This document shows positions 25,505 to 33,067 of a stretch of 64,000 nucleotides of DNA, in pieces (position 1 is the stretch's first letter; each line of letters begins with the position of its first letter). The notes beneath the pieces were generated by a model. That model made no database searches, had not been told where the DNA came from, and worked only from the letters and a program-made list of their open reading frames with translations. Both the position numbers and the translations under genes were made by a program. Source of the DNA: Variovorax sp. J22G73 (lineage in GTDB: Bacteria; Pseudomonadota; Gammaproteobacteria; Burkholderiales; Burkholderiaceae_C); the NCBI RefSeq assembly GCF_030317035.1, contig NZ_JASZYK010000019.1:1-64000 (forward strand), read 5' to 3'.

Positions 25505-26470
25505 TTGGCTTCACTCGCTCCTGCTTCTTTCGGCGCCGCCCTTGCGGCCGCGCACGACGCCGCGGGTGCGCAGCATTATCCGCAGGGCACCCTGTACGTG
25601 GTCGCCACGCCCATCGGCAACCTGGCCGACATCACGCTGCGCGCGCTGCATGTGCTGCAGCTGGTGGACGCCATTGCCTGCGAAGACACGCGCCACACCC
25701 AGACCCTGCTGCGCGCCTACGGCATCGACCGGCCCGGCTCGCGCCTGCTGGCCGTGCACCAGCACAACGAGGCCGAGGCCGCGCAAAGCGTGGTGGCGCG
25801 GCTGGCGCAGGGCGAGCGCATCGCCTACGTGAGCGACGCTGGCACGCCCGGCGTGAGCGACCCCGGCGCGCGGCTGGCGGCCGCCGTACGCGCGGCCGGG
25901 CAGCGCGTGCTGCCGCTGCCGGGTGCCAGCGCCGTGACCACGCTCGTGGGCGCGGCCGGCCTGGTGGCCGACGGCGGCGACGGCAATGCCAGCAGCGCCT
26001 TCGTGTTCGCGGGCTTCCTGCCCAGCAAGGCCGGCGAGCGCGACACCGCCGTGCAGGCGCTGTCGCAGGAGCCGCGCGCCGTGGTGTTGCTCGAAGCGCC
26101 GCACCGCATCGAAACCCTGGCGCGCGCGCTGGCCACGCTGGGCGAACGCCGCATCACGGTGGGCCGCGAGCTCACCAAGCAGTTCGAGGAAATCGCGACC
26201 GTCGCCGCCAGCGCCCTGCCCGACTGGTTCAGCGCCGACCGCGACCGCACGCGCGGCGAGTTCGCGCTGGTGCTGCACCCCGTGGCCGTGAGCGGCGACG
26301 ACGGTGCCGAAGGCGAGCGCGTGCTGCGCCTGCTGCTGGCCGAGCTGCCCGTGAAGACGGCCGTGAAGCTGGCCGCCGAGATCAGCGGTGCGCCGCGAAA
26401 CACGCTGTACGACACCGCCCTGCGCATCCGCAAGGACGCGCAAGACACACACGACGCGCAGGACGATTAG
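25505..26470 (+). CDS. rsmI: 16S rRNA (cytidine1402-2'-O)-methyltransferase RsmI
   Basis: A 321-residue tetrapyrrole-methylase-fold enzyme. GTLYVVATPIGNLADITLRAL, ACEDTRHTQTLL, AYVSDAGTPGVSDPGARL, PLPGASAVTTLVGAAGL and VVLLEAPHRIETLARAL are all RsmI hallmarks. It 2'-O-methylates C1402 of 16S rRNA. I chose TTG 25505, preceded by GGAG at good spacing; the usual family sequence starts about 25 residues in. Its TAG (26468-26470) overlaps the stop of the convergent kptA gene. Confidence 0.92.
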   Translation: MASLAPASFGAALAAAHDAAGAQHYPQGTLYVVATPIGNLADITLRALHVLQLVDAIACEDTRHTQTLLRAYGIDRPGSRLLAVHQHNEAEAAQSVVARLAQGERIAYVSDAGTPGVSDPGARLAAAVRAAGQRVLPLPGASAVTTLVGAAGLVADGGDGNASSAFVFAGFLPSKAGERDTAVQALSQEPRAVVLLEAPHRIETLARALATLGERRITVGRELTKQFEEIATVAASALPDWFSADRDRTRGEFALVLHPVAVSGDDGAEGERVLRLLLAELPVKTAVKLAAEISGAPRNTLYDTALRIRKDAQDTHDAQDD

Positions 26471-27003
26471 CCCGAGAGAAATTCCGGCGGCACCGCGGCC
26501 GTCAGCCACACGCCGTTTTCCGCGCGATGAAAGGCGTGGCCCATCGCGTGCATGCGGCCCGCGTCCACGCGCAGCACATGCGCCTTGCCATGGCGCTGGC
26601 CCACCTGCACCGCGGTGGCTTCGTCGGCGGACAGGTGCACGTGCTGGCGCGAACCCGGCCGCAGCCCCTGCACGCGAATCGCTTCCAGGAAGCGCGTGGC
26701 CGTGCCATGGAAGAGCAGCGCGGGCGGCGTCATCGCCTCGAAGCTGCGGCTGACCTGCGTTGTCGAGTGGCCCTGCAGCGCGCGAATGCGCTGGCCGTCG
26801 GCCGAGAGCTCGTAGCGCTTCTTCGCGCCTGAATCCACCGCGTGGACCACGTCTGCCCGCGCCATGTCGCGGCCTTCGGCGACGGCGCCGGCTACCAGCG
26901 CGTCGATGTCGGCCCAGCCTTCCGCGTCCAGGCGCAGGCCGATGGATTGCGGCGCGTGCCGCAGCACGTAGGCCATGAACTTGCTCGTGTCTTCGGGTGT
27001 CAT
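26467..27003 (-). CDS. kptA: RNA 2'-phosphotransferase, Tpt1/KptA family
   Basis: A 178-residue complete KptA: SKFMAYVLRHAPQSIGLRLDAEGWADIDAL (N-terminal winged helix with the catalytic Arg-His), VVHAVDSGAKKRYELSADGQRIRALQGHS, LFHGTATRFLEAIRVQGLRPGSRQHVHLSADEATAVQVG. The family moves an internal 2'-phosphate from RNA to NAD; bacteria lack the tRNA splicing that makes the eukaryotic substrate, so its role is open. Its ATG overlaps the stop of the upstream LysR gene (ATGA), and its stop overlaps that of rsmI. Confidence 0.9.
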   Translation of the reverse strand: MTPEDTSKFMAYVLRHAPQSIGLRLDAEGWADIDALVAGAVAEGRDMARADVVHAVDSGAKKRYELSADGQRIRALQGHSTTQVSRSFEAMTPPALLFHGTATRFLEAIRVQGLRPGSRQHVHLSADEATAVQVGQRHGKAHVLRVDAGRMHAMGHAFHRAENGVWLTAAVPPEFLSG

Positions 27004-27893
27004 GTGGTCTTCCAATGGTCGCCGTGCGCCAGCAACGCGTTCCACAGGCGCAGCACATGCGTGGCGGGCGGGCGGTCGGCCGCGTGGAACAGGTGATAGT
27101 CGAGCGGCGGATAGCCCTGCAGCGGCACCGCCACCAGCCCCTTGGGAATGCGGCAGCAGGCATTCACCACCGTGAGGCCGAAGCCCAGTTGCGCAAACCG
27201 CAGCATCAACTCCCAGCCATCGGCTTCGAGCGAAGGCTGCCATGGCACCGACTCGGCCTGCAGCAGCCGGCCCAGCAGCTCGCGGTGCGGGCGCCCGGCG
27301 GGCGGCACGACCAGCTGCGCGCCCTTCAAGTCGCGCAGGCGCACCGACTTGCGCGCGGCCAGCGCATGCCCGCGCGGCACCACCAGCACCTGGCCCACCG
27401 CCGTGAGCCGCACCGCATGCAGGTCCGCGGGCACGGTGCCCAGCGGCGCAATACCCAGTTGGGCCTGGCCCGCGCGCACCGCCCGCACCGCCTCGTCGCG
27501 GTTGCGCGTGAGCAGGTGCAGGTGCGGCGACGCGGCCGGCCCCGAGAACTGCGACAGCGCCTTGCCCAGCAGGTACAGGTATGCACCTTCGCCCGCAGCC
27601 AGCGTGACCGCGGGCGTGTCGTGCCCCGCGGCCAGCCCCTTCACGAAGCGCTGGTTGAGCGTGAGCAGCTCCCGCGCGTGGCGCGCGACCTGCTCGCCCG
27701 CGCCCGTGAGTGCCAGCGCGCTGCCCACGCGCACATAGAGCTTCGCGTCGAGCTGCTCCGACAGCTTGCGCACCTTGGCGTGCAACGCCGGCTGGCTGAT
27801 GTGCAGCAGCCGCGCCGACTCGCTGAAGTTCAGCGTGTCGGCGAACACGGCGAAGGACTGCAGCGCGTCGAGGTTGGTGCGGGGAATGTCCAT
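27000..27893 (-). CDS. LysR family transcriptional regulator
   Basis: A 297-residue LysR regulator: DNA-binding N-terminus NLDALQSFAVFADTLNFSESARLLHISQPALHAKVRKLSEQL, then an effector domain from about residue 90 (VTLAAGEGAYLYLLGKAL ... RFAQLGFGLTVVNACC). It is translationally coupled to kptA. A perfect inverted repeat directly ahead of the start, in the gap to the divergent HAD-like gene, is the likely binding site. Effector unknown. Confidence 0.9.
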   Translation of the reverse strand: MDIPRTNLDALQSFAVFADTLNFSESARLLHISQPALHAKVRKLSEQLDAKLYVRVGSALALTGAGEQVARHARELLTLNQRFVKGLAAGHDTPAVTLAAGEGAYLYLLGKALSQFSGPAASPHLHLLTRNRDEAVRAVRAGQAQLGIAPLGTVPADLHAVRLTAVGQVLVVPRGHALAARKSVRLRDLKGAQLVVPPAGRPHRELLGRLLQAESVPWQPSLEADGWELMLRFAQLGFGLTVVNACCRIPKGLVAVPLQGYPPLDYHLFHAADRPPATHVLRLWNALLAHGDHWKTT

Positions 27894-27912
27894 CTATCCA
27901 TTTTATGGATAG
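27894..27912. promoter_or_regulatory. perfect palindrome ahead of the LysR gene
   Basis: CTATCCAT (27894-27901), three T, and ATGGATAG (27905-27912) form a perfect 8-bp inverted repeat. It begins the base after the LysR start codon and lies 79 bases before the divergent HAD-like gene. It is AT-rich against a GC-rich background. Probable operator for the LysR protein; it is too close to the start codon to be other than an autorepression or dual site. Confidence 0.55.
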
Positions 27913-27990
27913 CACATCCAATATCGGTAGTTCCTGGTGATGGGCTTCGTTTCTACGATCCGGCTGCATCCACACACAAGGAACAAGAAC

Positions 27991-28488
27991 ATGAAGAACA
28001 CTGCAAGCATCGCCCGCCTGGGCATCGACATCGGCCGCGTGCTCATCGCGGCCGAAGGCGCCAACGGCGCGGACACCTCGTTCATCGGCGGCTCGCTGCA
28101 AGACGCGCTGGGCACGCCGCCTTACGAAGGCATGTTCGAAGCCGTCGCGCCGCTGGTCGAGAAGTTCGAGGGCCGCGTGTGGCTCGTGTCGAAGTGCGGA
28201 CCCAGCGTGCAGGCGAAGAGCCGTGCCTGGCTGCGCCACCACCGCTTCTTCGAGCGCACCGGCATCGCGCCCGAGAACCTGCGCTTCTGCCTGCAGCGGC
28301 CGCAGAAGGCCGACCACTGCCGGCAGTTGCGCATCACCCACTTCATCGACGACCGCACCGACGTGCTGCACCACCTCGAAGGGCTGGTGCCGCACCGCTA
28401 CCTGTTCGGCCCGCAGCGCAAGCCGGTGACGGTCGAGGGGCTGGTGCTGCTGCCGGCGTGGAAGGACGCGGCGGCGCTCGTCAACTGA
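27991..28488 (+). CDS. HAD-like protein with incomplete phosphatase motif
   Basis: A 165-residue protein. It opens with IARLGIDIGRVLIAA in place of DxDGT: the nucleophile-type Asp is present but the second Asp is Gly. FIDDRTDVLHHLEGLV looks like motif IV, and WLVSKCGPSVQAKSRAWLRHH like motif II/III. So it is HAD-like and may lack normal phosphatase activity. A good AAGGAA ribosome binding site precedes ATG 27991. It is divergent from the LysR gene, whose target it may be. Confidence 0.6.
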   Translation: MKNTASIARLGIDIGRVLIAAEGANGADTSFIGGSLQDALGTPPYEGMFEAVAPLVEKFEGRVWLVSKCGPSVQAKSRAWLRHHRFFERTGIAPENLRFCLQRPQKADHCRQLRITHFIDDRTDVLHHLEGLVPHRYLFGPQRKPVTVEGLVLLPAWKDAAALVN

Positions 28489-28513
28489 AGCAGCGCTAGT
28501 CGCTAGTGGCTCG

Positions 28514-29242
28514 TCAACCGTCGAGCTCGGCGTAGCGCCTGAAGATGCCGTCTTCGTTGAACGCGATGCGGCGCGGGCTCTGCAGGTAGTCGTGCACGCG
28601 CTGGCGGCGCTTGATGTTGTCGTGCAGCTTCTCGACCGCTGGCGTCTTCGCCAGCGCCCGCGCGGTGGCCTTCGGAAAGGCGTAGTGCAGGCCGTCGACC
28701 AGCTGGAACAGCGACAGGTCCGCATAGGTCTGCACGTCGCCCACCAGGTGCAGGCTGCCCGCGGGGTTGCGCTGCAGCACGCGTTCGAACCAGCCCAGGA
28801 ACTTGGGAATGCGCTCGTCGCGAAACGCCTTGGCGCGTTGTTCGGCGGCGTCGCGCTGGTCTTCGTAGTAAGCGCCGGTGGAAATCGGGTGGTGCGTGTC
28901 GTGCGCCTCGGCCACCGCATCGGCGATGGTGAGCTGCAGCTGGTGCGTCCACAACCCGTCGGACTCGCCCACGCCCGCCAGGCCGAGCCTCGGGCCGAGG
29001 TACAGCAGGATGGCGGCGGTCTGGCCGACCACGACGTCGCCGTCGATCAGGAACGGCGGCGCGAAGGCGGGGCGTGCGTTGTCGGGGTCGCCCAGGCGCT
29101 CGCCCAGCGCGGACTCGCCGCCGCCCTTCGACTCGGGCAGGCGCGCCACGTCGACATAGTCGGCGCCGGCCGCCTCCAGTGCGAGCCGCACGAATTCGCC
29201 GCGGCCCTGGATGGTGGGCCAGTAGTGGAGTTGGTAAGGCAT
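28514..29242 (-). CDS. glutathione S-transferase
   Basis: A 242-residue GST: the thioredoxin-fold N-terminus MPYQLHYWPTIQGRGEFVRLALEAAGADYVDVAR with the catalytic-type Tyr/Ser region, a FAPPFLIDGDVVVGQTAAILLYLG GSH-binding segment, and an all-helical C-terminal domain (GDVQTYADLSLFQLVDGLHYAFP). The N-terminus resembles sigma/alpha-type GSTs rather than beta class. ATG 29242 is chosen; an in-frame upstream start at 29287 adds unrelated residues. Substrate unknown; cytoplasmic. Confidence 0.85.
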   Translation of the reverse strand: MPYQLHYWPTIQGRGEFVRLALEAAGADYVDVARLPESKGGGESALGERLGDPDNARPAFAPPFLIDGDVVVGQTAAILLYLGPRLGLAGVGESDGLWTHQLQLTIADAVAEAHDTHHPISTGAYYEDQRDAAEQRAKAFRDERIPKFLGWFERVLQRNPAGSLHLVGDVQTYADLSLFQLVDGLHYAFPKATARALAKTPAVEKLHDNIKRRQRVHDYLQSPRRIAFNEDGIFRRYAELDG

Positions 29243-29350
29243 GCGGCCATGGTGGCAGGGTCGGCGGGGCGCCGCAACCGTGTGCATGCAGAAGTCGAAC
29301 TTGGCCTACGCGGGCGTGCGCCGGTATGCCGGTACGTCGTCATGCCAGGT

Positions 29351-30169
29351 TCAGCGCAGCGCCATGCCCGCGAGCACCAGCACCAGCAGCGCGATGTAGC
29401 CCCAGGTGTGCACGCGCTCGGGCATGCGACCGATCAGCGGCGCCGCAGCGCGCACGCCCACCAGCGAGCCCGCGACCAGCGCGGCAAAGGCGGGCACGTC
29501 GACATAGCCGATGTGCCATCCCTCCAGCGTCTCGGTCGAGCGCCACGCCAGCAGCATGTAGGTGGCGGTGCCGGCCAGCGCGATGGGCAGCGACAGCGGG
29601 TTGGCCATGGCGGTGGCGCGAGTCATGTCGATGCCGCGGCGGCGCATGAGCGGCACCGTCATCACGCTGCCGCCCACGCCCAGAAACGCGGCGACGAGCC
29701 CGATGACGAAGCTGCCGAGCGTGGTCACGCCGCGCGACAGCGGGCGAACGACGGCAGCGGCATCGCGCGTCATGAAGCCGGGGCGAAACAGGCAGTCGAG
29801 GATGGTCGCGCCCAGGTAGGCGATGAAGGCCCAGCGCACGAACTCGCCACGGGCGGCCACTGCCAGCGCTGCTCCCACCACCGCGCCGATGCCGATGAAC
29901 GCGAGCAGCGGGCGAACCAGCGCCCCATCGAGCGTGCCCGCGCGCTGGTGGCGGCGCGTGGCCAGCGAAGCGCTGACGATCATCACGCAGGTCGAGGTGG
30001 CCACGGCGATGTGCATGGACGCCTGGCCGACCGCGCTGTCCGCGCCGTGCGCCAGGATCAGCGCGCGGTACAGCAAGGGCACCACGACGAAGCCGCCGCC
30101 AAAACCGAACAGTACCGTGGTGACGCCCGCCAGGCCACCGAAGACCGCGAGCACGAGATAGATCGACAC
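29351..30169 (-). CDS. TauE/SafE (TSUP) family membrane transporter
   Basis: A 272-residue protein with about eight membrane helices and the duplicated glycine-rich TSUP motif (VLFGFGGGFVVVPLLYRAL near the N-terminus; AAFLGVGGSVMTVPLMRRRG in the second half). The family exports or imports sulfite, sulfoacetate, taurine-derived or small organic anions. It lies divergent to an AraC regulator 79 bases away, which probably controls it. Confidence 0.87.
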   Translation of the reverse strand: MSIYLVLAVFGGLAGVTTVLFGFGGGFVVVPLLYRALILAHGADSAVGQASMHIAVATSTCVMIVSASLATRRHQRAGTLDGALVRPLLAFIGIGAVVGAALAVAARGEFVRWAFIAYLGATILDCLFRPGFMTRDAAAVVRPLSRGVTTLGSFVIGLVAAFLGVGGSVMTVPLMRRRGIDMTRATAMANPLSLPIALAGTATYMLLAWRSTETLEGWHIGYVDVPAFAALVAGSLVGVRAAAPLIGRMPERVHTWGYIALLVLVLAGMALR

Positions 30170-30248
30170 GAAGAAGCTCCAGGCAAGTGAATGAACAAGC
30201 CCTTGAAGATAGGGTCGACCTGCCTGGCGCGCTTGCGCATGTTCGACA

Positions 30249-31058
30249 ATGATGTTTTCGTTTCAGCCAATCCGCGAAGTCGCGTTTTTTCGCATGCGCA
30301 ACGTCAAGATCGATTCGGTCGACGCCATCGACCGCCCGGTGCTGGCCATCGGCACCGACTACCCCTCGGGCTTCCTGCTGCCCACGCACAGCCACCGGCG
30401 CGCGCAGTTCCTGTACGGCGCCACGGGCGTGATGGAGGTGGGCAGCGACGACGGCGCCTGGGTGGTGCCGCCGCAGCGCGGCGTGTGGATTCCGGCGGGC
30501 AAGCCGCACCGGGTGCGCATGCTGGGCGTGAGCACGCGCAGCCTCTACATCGAGCCGCGCGCGCTGCCGCGCCAGGGCGACCAGTGCGAGGTGCTCAACG
30601 TGTCGCCGCTGCTGCGCCAGCTGCTGATGGAGGCCGTCGAGATGCCGCCCGCCTACGACCGGCAGGGCCGCGACGGCGCGCTGGTGCGCCTGGTGCTGCA
30701 CGAGCTGGCGCGGGCCGAGACGCTTCCGCTGCACGTGCCGCTGCCGCGCGACACGGCGCTGGCCGGCCTGTGCGTGGCGTTTCTTCGGCAGCCCGACGTG
30801 CACGTGGCGCCTGGCGCCTGGGCGGCGCAACTGAACGTGAGCGAGCGCACCTTCAACCGGCGCTTCAGCCTGGAGACGGGCATGTCCTTCGGCAAGTGGC
30901 GCCAGCGCGCCTGCGTGCTGGTGGCGCTGTCGCGGCTGGCCGCGGGCGAGCCGGTGACGGCGGTGGCGCTGGACATGGGCTACGACAGCCCGGGCGCGTT
31001 CTCGACGATGTTCCGCAAGACGCTGGGGCGGCCGCCCTCGCATTTCGCGATGGCGTAG
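30249..31058 (+). CDS. AraC family transcriptional regulator
   Basis: A 269-residue regulator: N-terminal cupin sensor domain (LLPTHSHRRAQFLYGATGVMEVGSDDGAWVVPPQRGVWIPAGKPH) and C-terminal double helix-turn-helix (WAAQLNVSERTFNRRFSLETGMSFGKWRQRACVLVALSRLAAGEPVTAVALDMGYDSPGAFSTMFRKTLGRPPSHF). Two adjacent ATG codons (30249, 30252) and a third at 30294 are possible starts. Divergent from the TSUP transporter, its likely target. Confidence 0.9.
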   Translation: MMFSFQPIREVAFFRMRNVKIDSVDAIDRPVLAIGTDYPSGFLLPTHSHRRAQFLYGATGVMEVGSDDGAWVVPPQRGVWIPAGKPHRVRMLGVSTRSLYIEPRALPRQGDQCEVLNVSPLLRQLLMEAVEMPPAYDRQGRDGALVRLVLHELARAETLPLHVPLPRDTALAGLCVAFLRQPDVHVAPGAWAAQLNVSERTFNRRFSLETGMSFGKWRQRACVLVALSRLAAGEPVTAVALDMGYDSPGAFSTMFRKTLGRPPSHFAMA

Positions 31059-31086
31059 GCGCGGCGGCCCTCTTCTTTCTTCGTGG

Positions 31087-31503
31087 TTAACAGCGAGCGA
31101 TGCGCACCGGCCCAGCGGCGGTCCAGCCGTAGCCGCCGGACGGCTCCGGCGTGCCGCGGTCGATCCGGTCGCGCGGGGCCGCCTGAATGGCGCTTCTCAG
31201 CGACTTGATCGTCGCGTCGGCCGCGTCGATGCGGCGGTGCATCTCTTCGTTGACGAGGCGCATCAGCGCGCCGAGTTCGGAGCGGGTGGGATGCACGTCT
31301 TCGGTCTCGTCCACGCGCTGCGGGAGGATGAGCTTTTCGAGGCAGGCGCAGGCGCAATGCACGTTGCGGATGTTCTCGATGTCGTCGTCCACTTGCAAGG
31401 CGAGGGAGTCGGGGTCGGCGTGCGAGGGGGCCGGCTTCGGCGCTGCATCGGGTGCGGTGCCGGCGGCTACAGGGGATGAGGGAGCAAGAGCAGAACTGGC
31501 CAT
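31087..31503 (-). CDS. small uncharacterised protein with CxCxC motif
   Basis: A 138-residue cytoplasmic protein I do not recognise. It has an Ala/Pro-rich N-terminus, then DPDSLALQVDDDIENIRNVHCACACLEKLILPQR and a helical C-half (SELGALMRLVNEEMHRRIDAADATIKSLRSAI). HCACACLEK is a possible metal-binding or redox patch. GGAGG five bases before ATG 31503 fixes the start. Its leader (31558-31637) contains one copy of the duplicated putative structured RNA. Confidence 0.55.
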   Translation of the reverse strand: MASSALAPSSPVAAGTAPDAAPKPAPSHADPDSLALQVDDDIENIRNVHCACACLEKLILPQRVDETEDVHPTRSELGALMRLVNEEMHRRIDAADATIKSLRSAIQAAPRDRIDRGTPEPSGGYGWTAAGPVRIARC

Positions 31504-31557
31504 GGTGGCCTCCAAGGGTTTCGATTTGCAGAAACCGCCGCACTCAACGCCATTGAG

Positions 31558-31637
31558 GGCGGCAGCTCGACGGGTTGGCGTACCGGGAAACCACTTGCGT
31601 GAAACCGGCAGGGCGCGAGCCCTCCCGTCGAGCCGCC
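31558..31637 (-). ncRNA. putative structured RNA element, copy 1
   Basis: 80 bases that match 31962-32042 in layout. The ends pair (CTCGACGGG with CCCGTCGAG, plus GGCGG with CCGCC). Inside, on the minus strand, AGGGC-TCGC-GCCCT and CAC-GCAA-GTG hairpins lie beside a conserved CCCGGTACGCCAACC strand that pairs with GGTT. The helices keep pairing while their sequence differs from copy 2, and the GCAA loop is a GNRA tetraloop only on the minus strand, so I assign that strand. It precedes the small CxCxC gene. No RNA family recognised. Confidence 0.5.
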
Positions 31638-31658
31638 AAAAACTGGAGGCACGAACGA

Positions 31659-31692
31659 CAAAAGCCGCAGACCCTGCGGGGTGACTGCGGCT
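31659..31692 (-). terminator. rho-independent terminator-like hairpin T3
   Basis: AGCCGCAG (31663-31670) pairs with CTGCGGCT (31685-31692), and on the minus strand the stem runs straight into four T. An alternative smaller hairpin CCGCAG/CTGCGG with a 3-base loop lies inside. It stands just upstream (minus strand) of structured RNA copy 1. Confidence 0.6.
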
Positions 31693-31811
31693 TGCGTCGC
31701 AGTGATTTCAGCGGGACGCCAATCCCGATCACGCCTTGTTCAGACGTGACGTCGCAGTATATCGATGGGGGGTGTGTGCTCGGGGAGGTCGCTGCTGTAG
31801 CACCAGAAACG
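31693..31811. other. intergenic stretch between hairpins T2 and T3
   Basis: About 120 bases with no gene or RNA I can identify. It contains a GACGTGACGTC near-palindrome at 31744-31754. It is bounded on the minus strand by two terminator-like hairpins, which would be consistent with a short independent transcript, but nothing else supports one. Confidence 0.3.
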
Positions 31812-31844
31812 AGAAAACCGGAAGTTTCGAGAGAAACTTCCGGT
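31812..31844 (-). terminator. rho-independent terminator-like hairpin T2
   Basis: A perfect 12-bp stem ACCGGAAGTTTC (31817-31828) and GAAACTTCCGGT (31833-31844) with GAGA (plus strand) loop, followed by TTTT on the minus strand. It is nearly identical to the terminator behind the tRNA-Arg gene, which marks this region as a duplication. Confidence 0.75.
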
Positions 31845-31961
31845 CTGCTTGTCGTCAAGTCATTGCTCAAGCTGGTAGCAGGGCAATGGAAGCCGCAGCG
31901 CCGATCGGTGAGGGAGCAACGTCGAGATTTGCAACAAGCACTGCATCCAATCGAAGTTGGA

Positions 31962-32042
31962 GGCGGCAGCTCGAACAGGTTGGCGTACCGGGAACCCGCT
32001 TGCGCGAACCGGCGAGCCTCGAGGCTCCCTGCCCGAGCCGCC
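31962..32042 (-). ncRNA. putative structured RNA element, copy 2
   Basis: 81 bases with the same fold as copy 1 but different helix sequences: outer pairing CTCG/CGAG and CAGG/CCTG around an AA/CC mismatch, inner GAGCC-TCGA-GGCTC, and on the minus strand CGC-GCAA-GCG where copy 1 has CAC-GCAA-GTG. Conserved single-strand blocks include CCGGTACGCCAACC. It lies just after the tRNA terminator on the minus strand. Identity unknown. Confidence 0.5.
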
Positions 32043-32057
32043 AAACTGGAAGCAAAC

Positions 32058-32091
32058 AAAAAAACCGGAAGTCTCGAGAGAAACTTCCGGT
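32058..32091 (-). terminator. rho-independent terminator of tRNA-Arg
   Basis: On the minus strand ACCGGAAGTTTC pairs with GAGACTTCCGGT (one G-T wobble), with loop TCTC and then seven T. It starts nine bases after the CCA end of the tRNA gene. Confidence 0.85.
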
Positions 32092-32099
32092 CTTGCATG

Positions 32100-32174
32100 T
32101 GGTCCCGCCGCCAGGAATCGAACCTGGATCTCAGCCTTCGGAGGGCCGAATTCTATCCGTTGAAATACAGCGAG
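32100..32174 (-). tRNA. tRNA-Arg (anticodon CCG)
   Basis: 75 bases including an encoded CCA. The T arm CCAGG-TTCGATT-CCTGG is perfect. The anticodon stem CGGCC/GGCTG (with wobble) encloses loop CTCCGAA, giving anticodon CCG, which reads CGG. The acceptor stem CTCGCTG pairs with CGGCGGG using two G-U pairs. The D arm (TTC/GAA) is short but carries the usual AACGGATA loop. A terminator follows at once. Confidence 0.93.
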
Positions 32175-32217
32175 GAATAGGGTTCCGGCGTGCACCGGAG
32201 CCCGTGATTATGGCCTA

Positions 32218-32886
32218 TCAGGCGCTCAATGTTTCGTGCTCGTTTTCCACGGGCGCTCCCGGCGCCGGCCGGACGAACCCGAGCCCCGCCAGATACACCC
32301 GGAACGTGCGCCTGCCGGTGGCCACCAGCTCGAAGGCCTCGGGGTCGAGCAGCCAGTTTTGAATGAGCCCGCTGATCAGCGCGTGCAGCCCCTGCGCCGC
32401 CACGTAGCCCGGCACCGGCAGCTTGATGTGGCCGCGCCGCGCGGCCAGGCGCAGCGCCTTCTCGAAATCGACCACGCAGGCGTTGCGCGCGGCCAGGTGG
32501 CGCTGCTGCACCGAGGCCATGTCGTGCGTGTACTCGACCTTGTGCGTGGCCACGTCGAACACGCGGCGCACCTGCGGGTCGGTGGTCATGAGGGTGAGCG
32601 CGTGGACCATGCCCTCCTCGATCTCGTCCAGGGGGTCGTCGGTGCCGATGGCGCTCGCGGCCTTGGGGCCGGCCTCCAGCGGGAGGATCACGCGTTCCAT
32701 CATCGCGTTGAAGAGGTCGGCCTTGTCCTTGAAATGCCAATAGATGGCGCCCCGCGTTGCGCCGGCCTGCTGCGCGATCTGCTGCAGCGTGGTCTGCGAA
32801 ACGCCTTGCGCCTGAAACAGCAGCTCCGCGGCATCGAGCAAGCGATTCCGCGTGGCCAATGCCTCTTCCTTCGTACGACGTGCCAC
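32218..32886 (-). CDS. acrR: TetR family repressor of the RND pump (AcrR-like)
   Basis: A 222-residue regulator with AcrR/TtgR-type N-terminus: ARRTKEEALATRNRLLDAAELLFQAQGVSQTTLQQIAQQAGATRGAIYWHFKDKADLFNAMMERVILPLE. The C-terminal half carries the AcrR-like drug pocket segment (TDPQVRRVFDVATHKVEYTHDM). It is divergent from the acrA-type gene with an ATACAT/ATGTAT dyad between, so it most likely represses the pump until a toxic ligand binds. Confidence 0.9.
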   Translation of the reverse strand: MARRTKEEALATRNRLLDAAELLFQAQGVSQTTLQQIAQQAGATRGAIYWHFKDKADLFNAMMERVILPLEAGPKAASAIGTDDPLDEIEEGMVHALTLMTTDPQVRRVFDVATHKVEYTHDMASVQQRHLAARNACVVDFEKALRLAARRGHIKLPVPGYVAAQGLHALISGLIQNWLLDPEAFELVATGRRTFRVYLAGLGFVRPAPGAPVENEHETLSA

Positions 32887-32951
32887 CCAGTCTCCTGATT
32901 TGTAAAGGCAACGCCCTTTAAGTATCGTGGGGCCATTGCACGGCTGTCACT

Positions 32952-32969
32952 ATACATCCATGAATGTAT
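32952..32969. promoter_or_regulatory. AcrR/TtgR-like operator
   Basis: ATACAT (32952-32957), a 6-base spacer and ATGTAT (32964-32969) form a perfect inverted repeat. The TGAATGTATGTA half is the same as in the E. coli acrR operator as I remember it. It lies between the acrR-like gene (start 32886) and the acrA-like gene (start 33068). Confidence 0.75.
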
Positions 32970-33067
32970 GTAAACTACCGGGCTTCCCCGATGGCCCGCC
33001 TGTCTGTGCTGGTTTGCGGCTCGCGCCGCCAACGCGCCATCTCCCGTCTTCGCTTCAAAGGAATCGC

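Noticed and set aside
31558-31637. c-di-GMP-I or other known riboswitch
   Set aside because: A GCAA loop and a CCGG..ACGCC strand recall parts of GEMM, but the overall order of helices and conserved bases does not fit.
31544-32098. Open frames on both strands through the repeat/RNA region upstream of the small CxCxC gene
   Set aside because: They run through terminator hairpins and both RNA copies, and the duplicated parts vary by non-triplet indels and helix-preserving changes, not codon-preserving ones.
31558-32174. Integration scar (att site) of a mobile element at tRNA-Arg
   Set aside because: No integrase, and the duplicated segments do not copy the tRNA 3' end.
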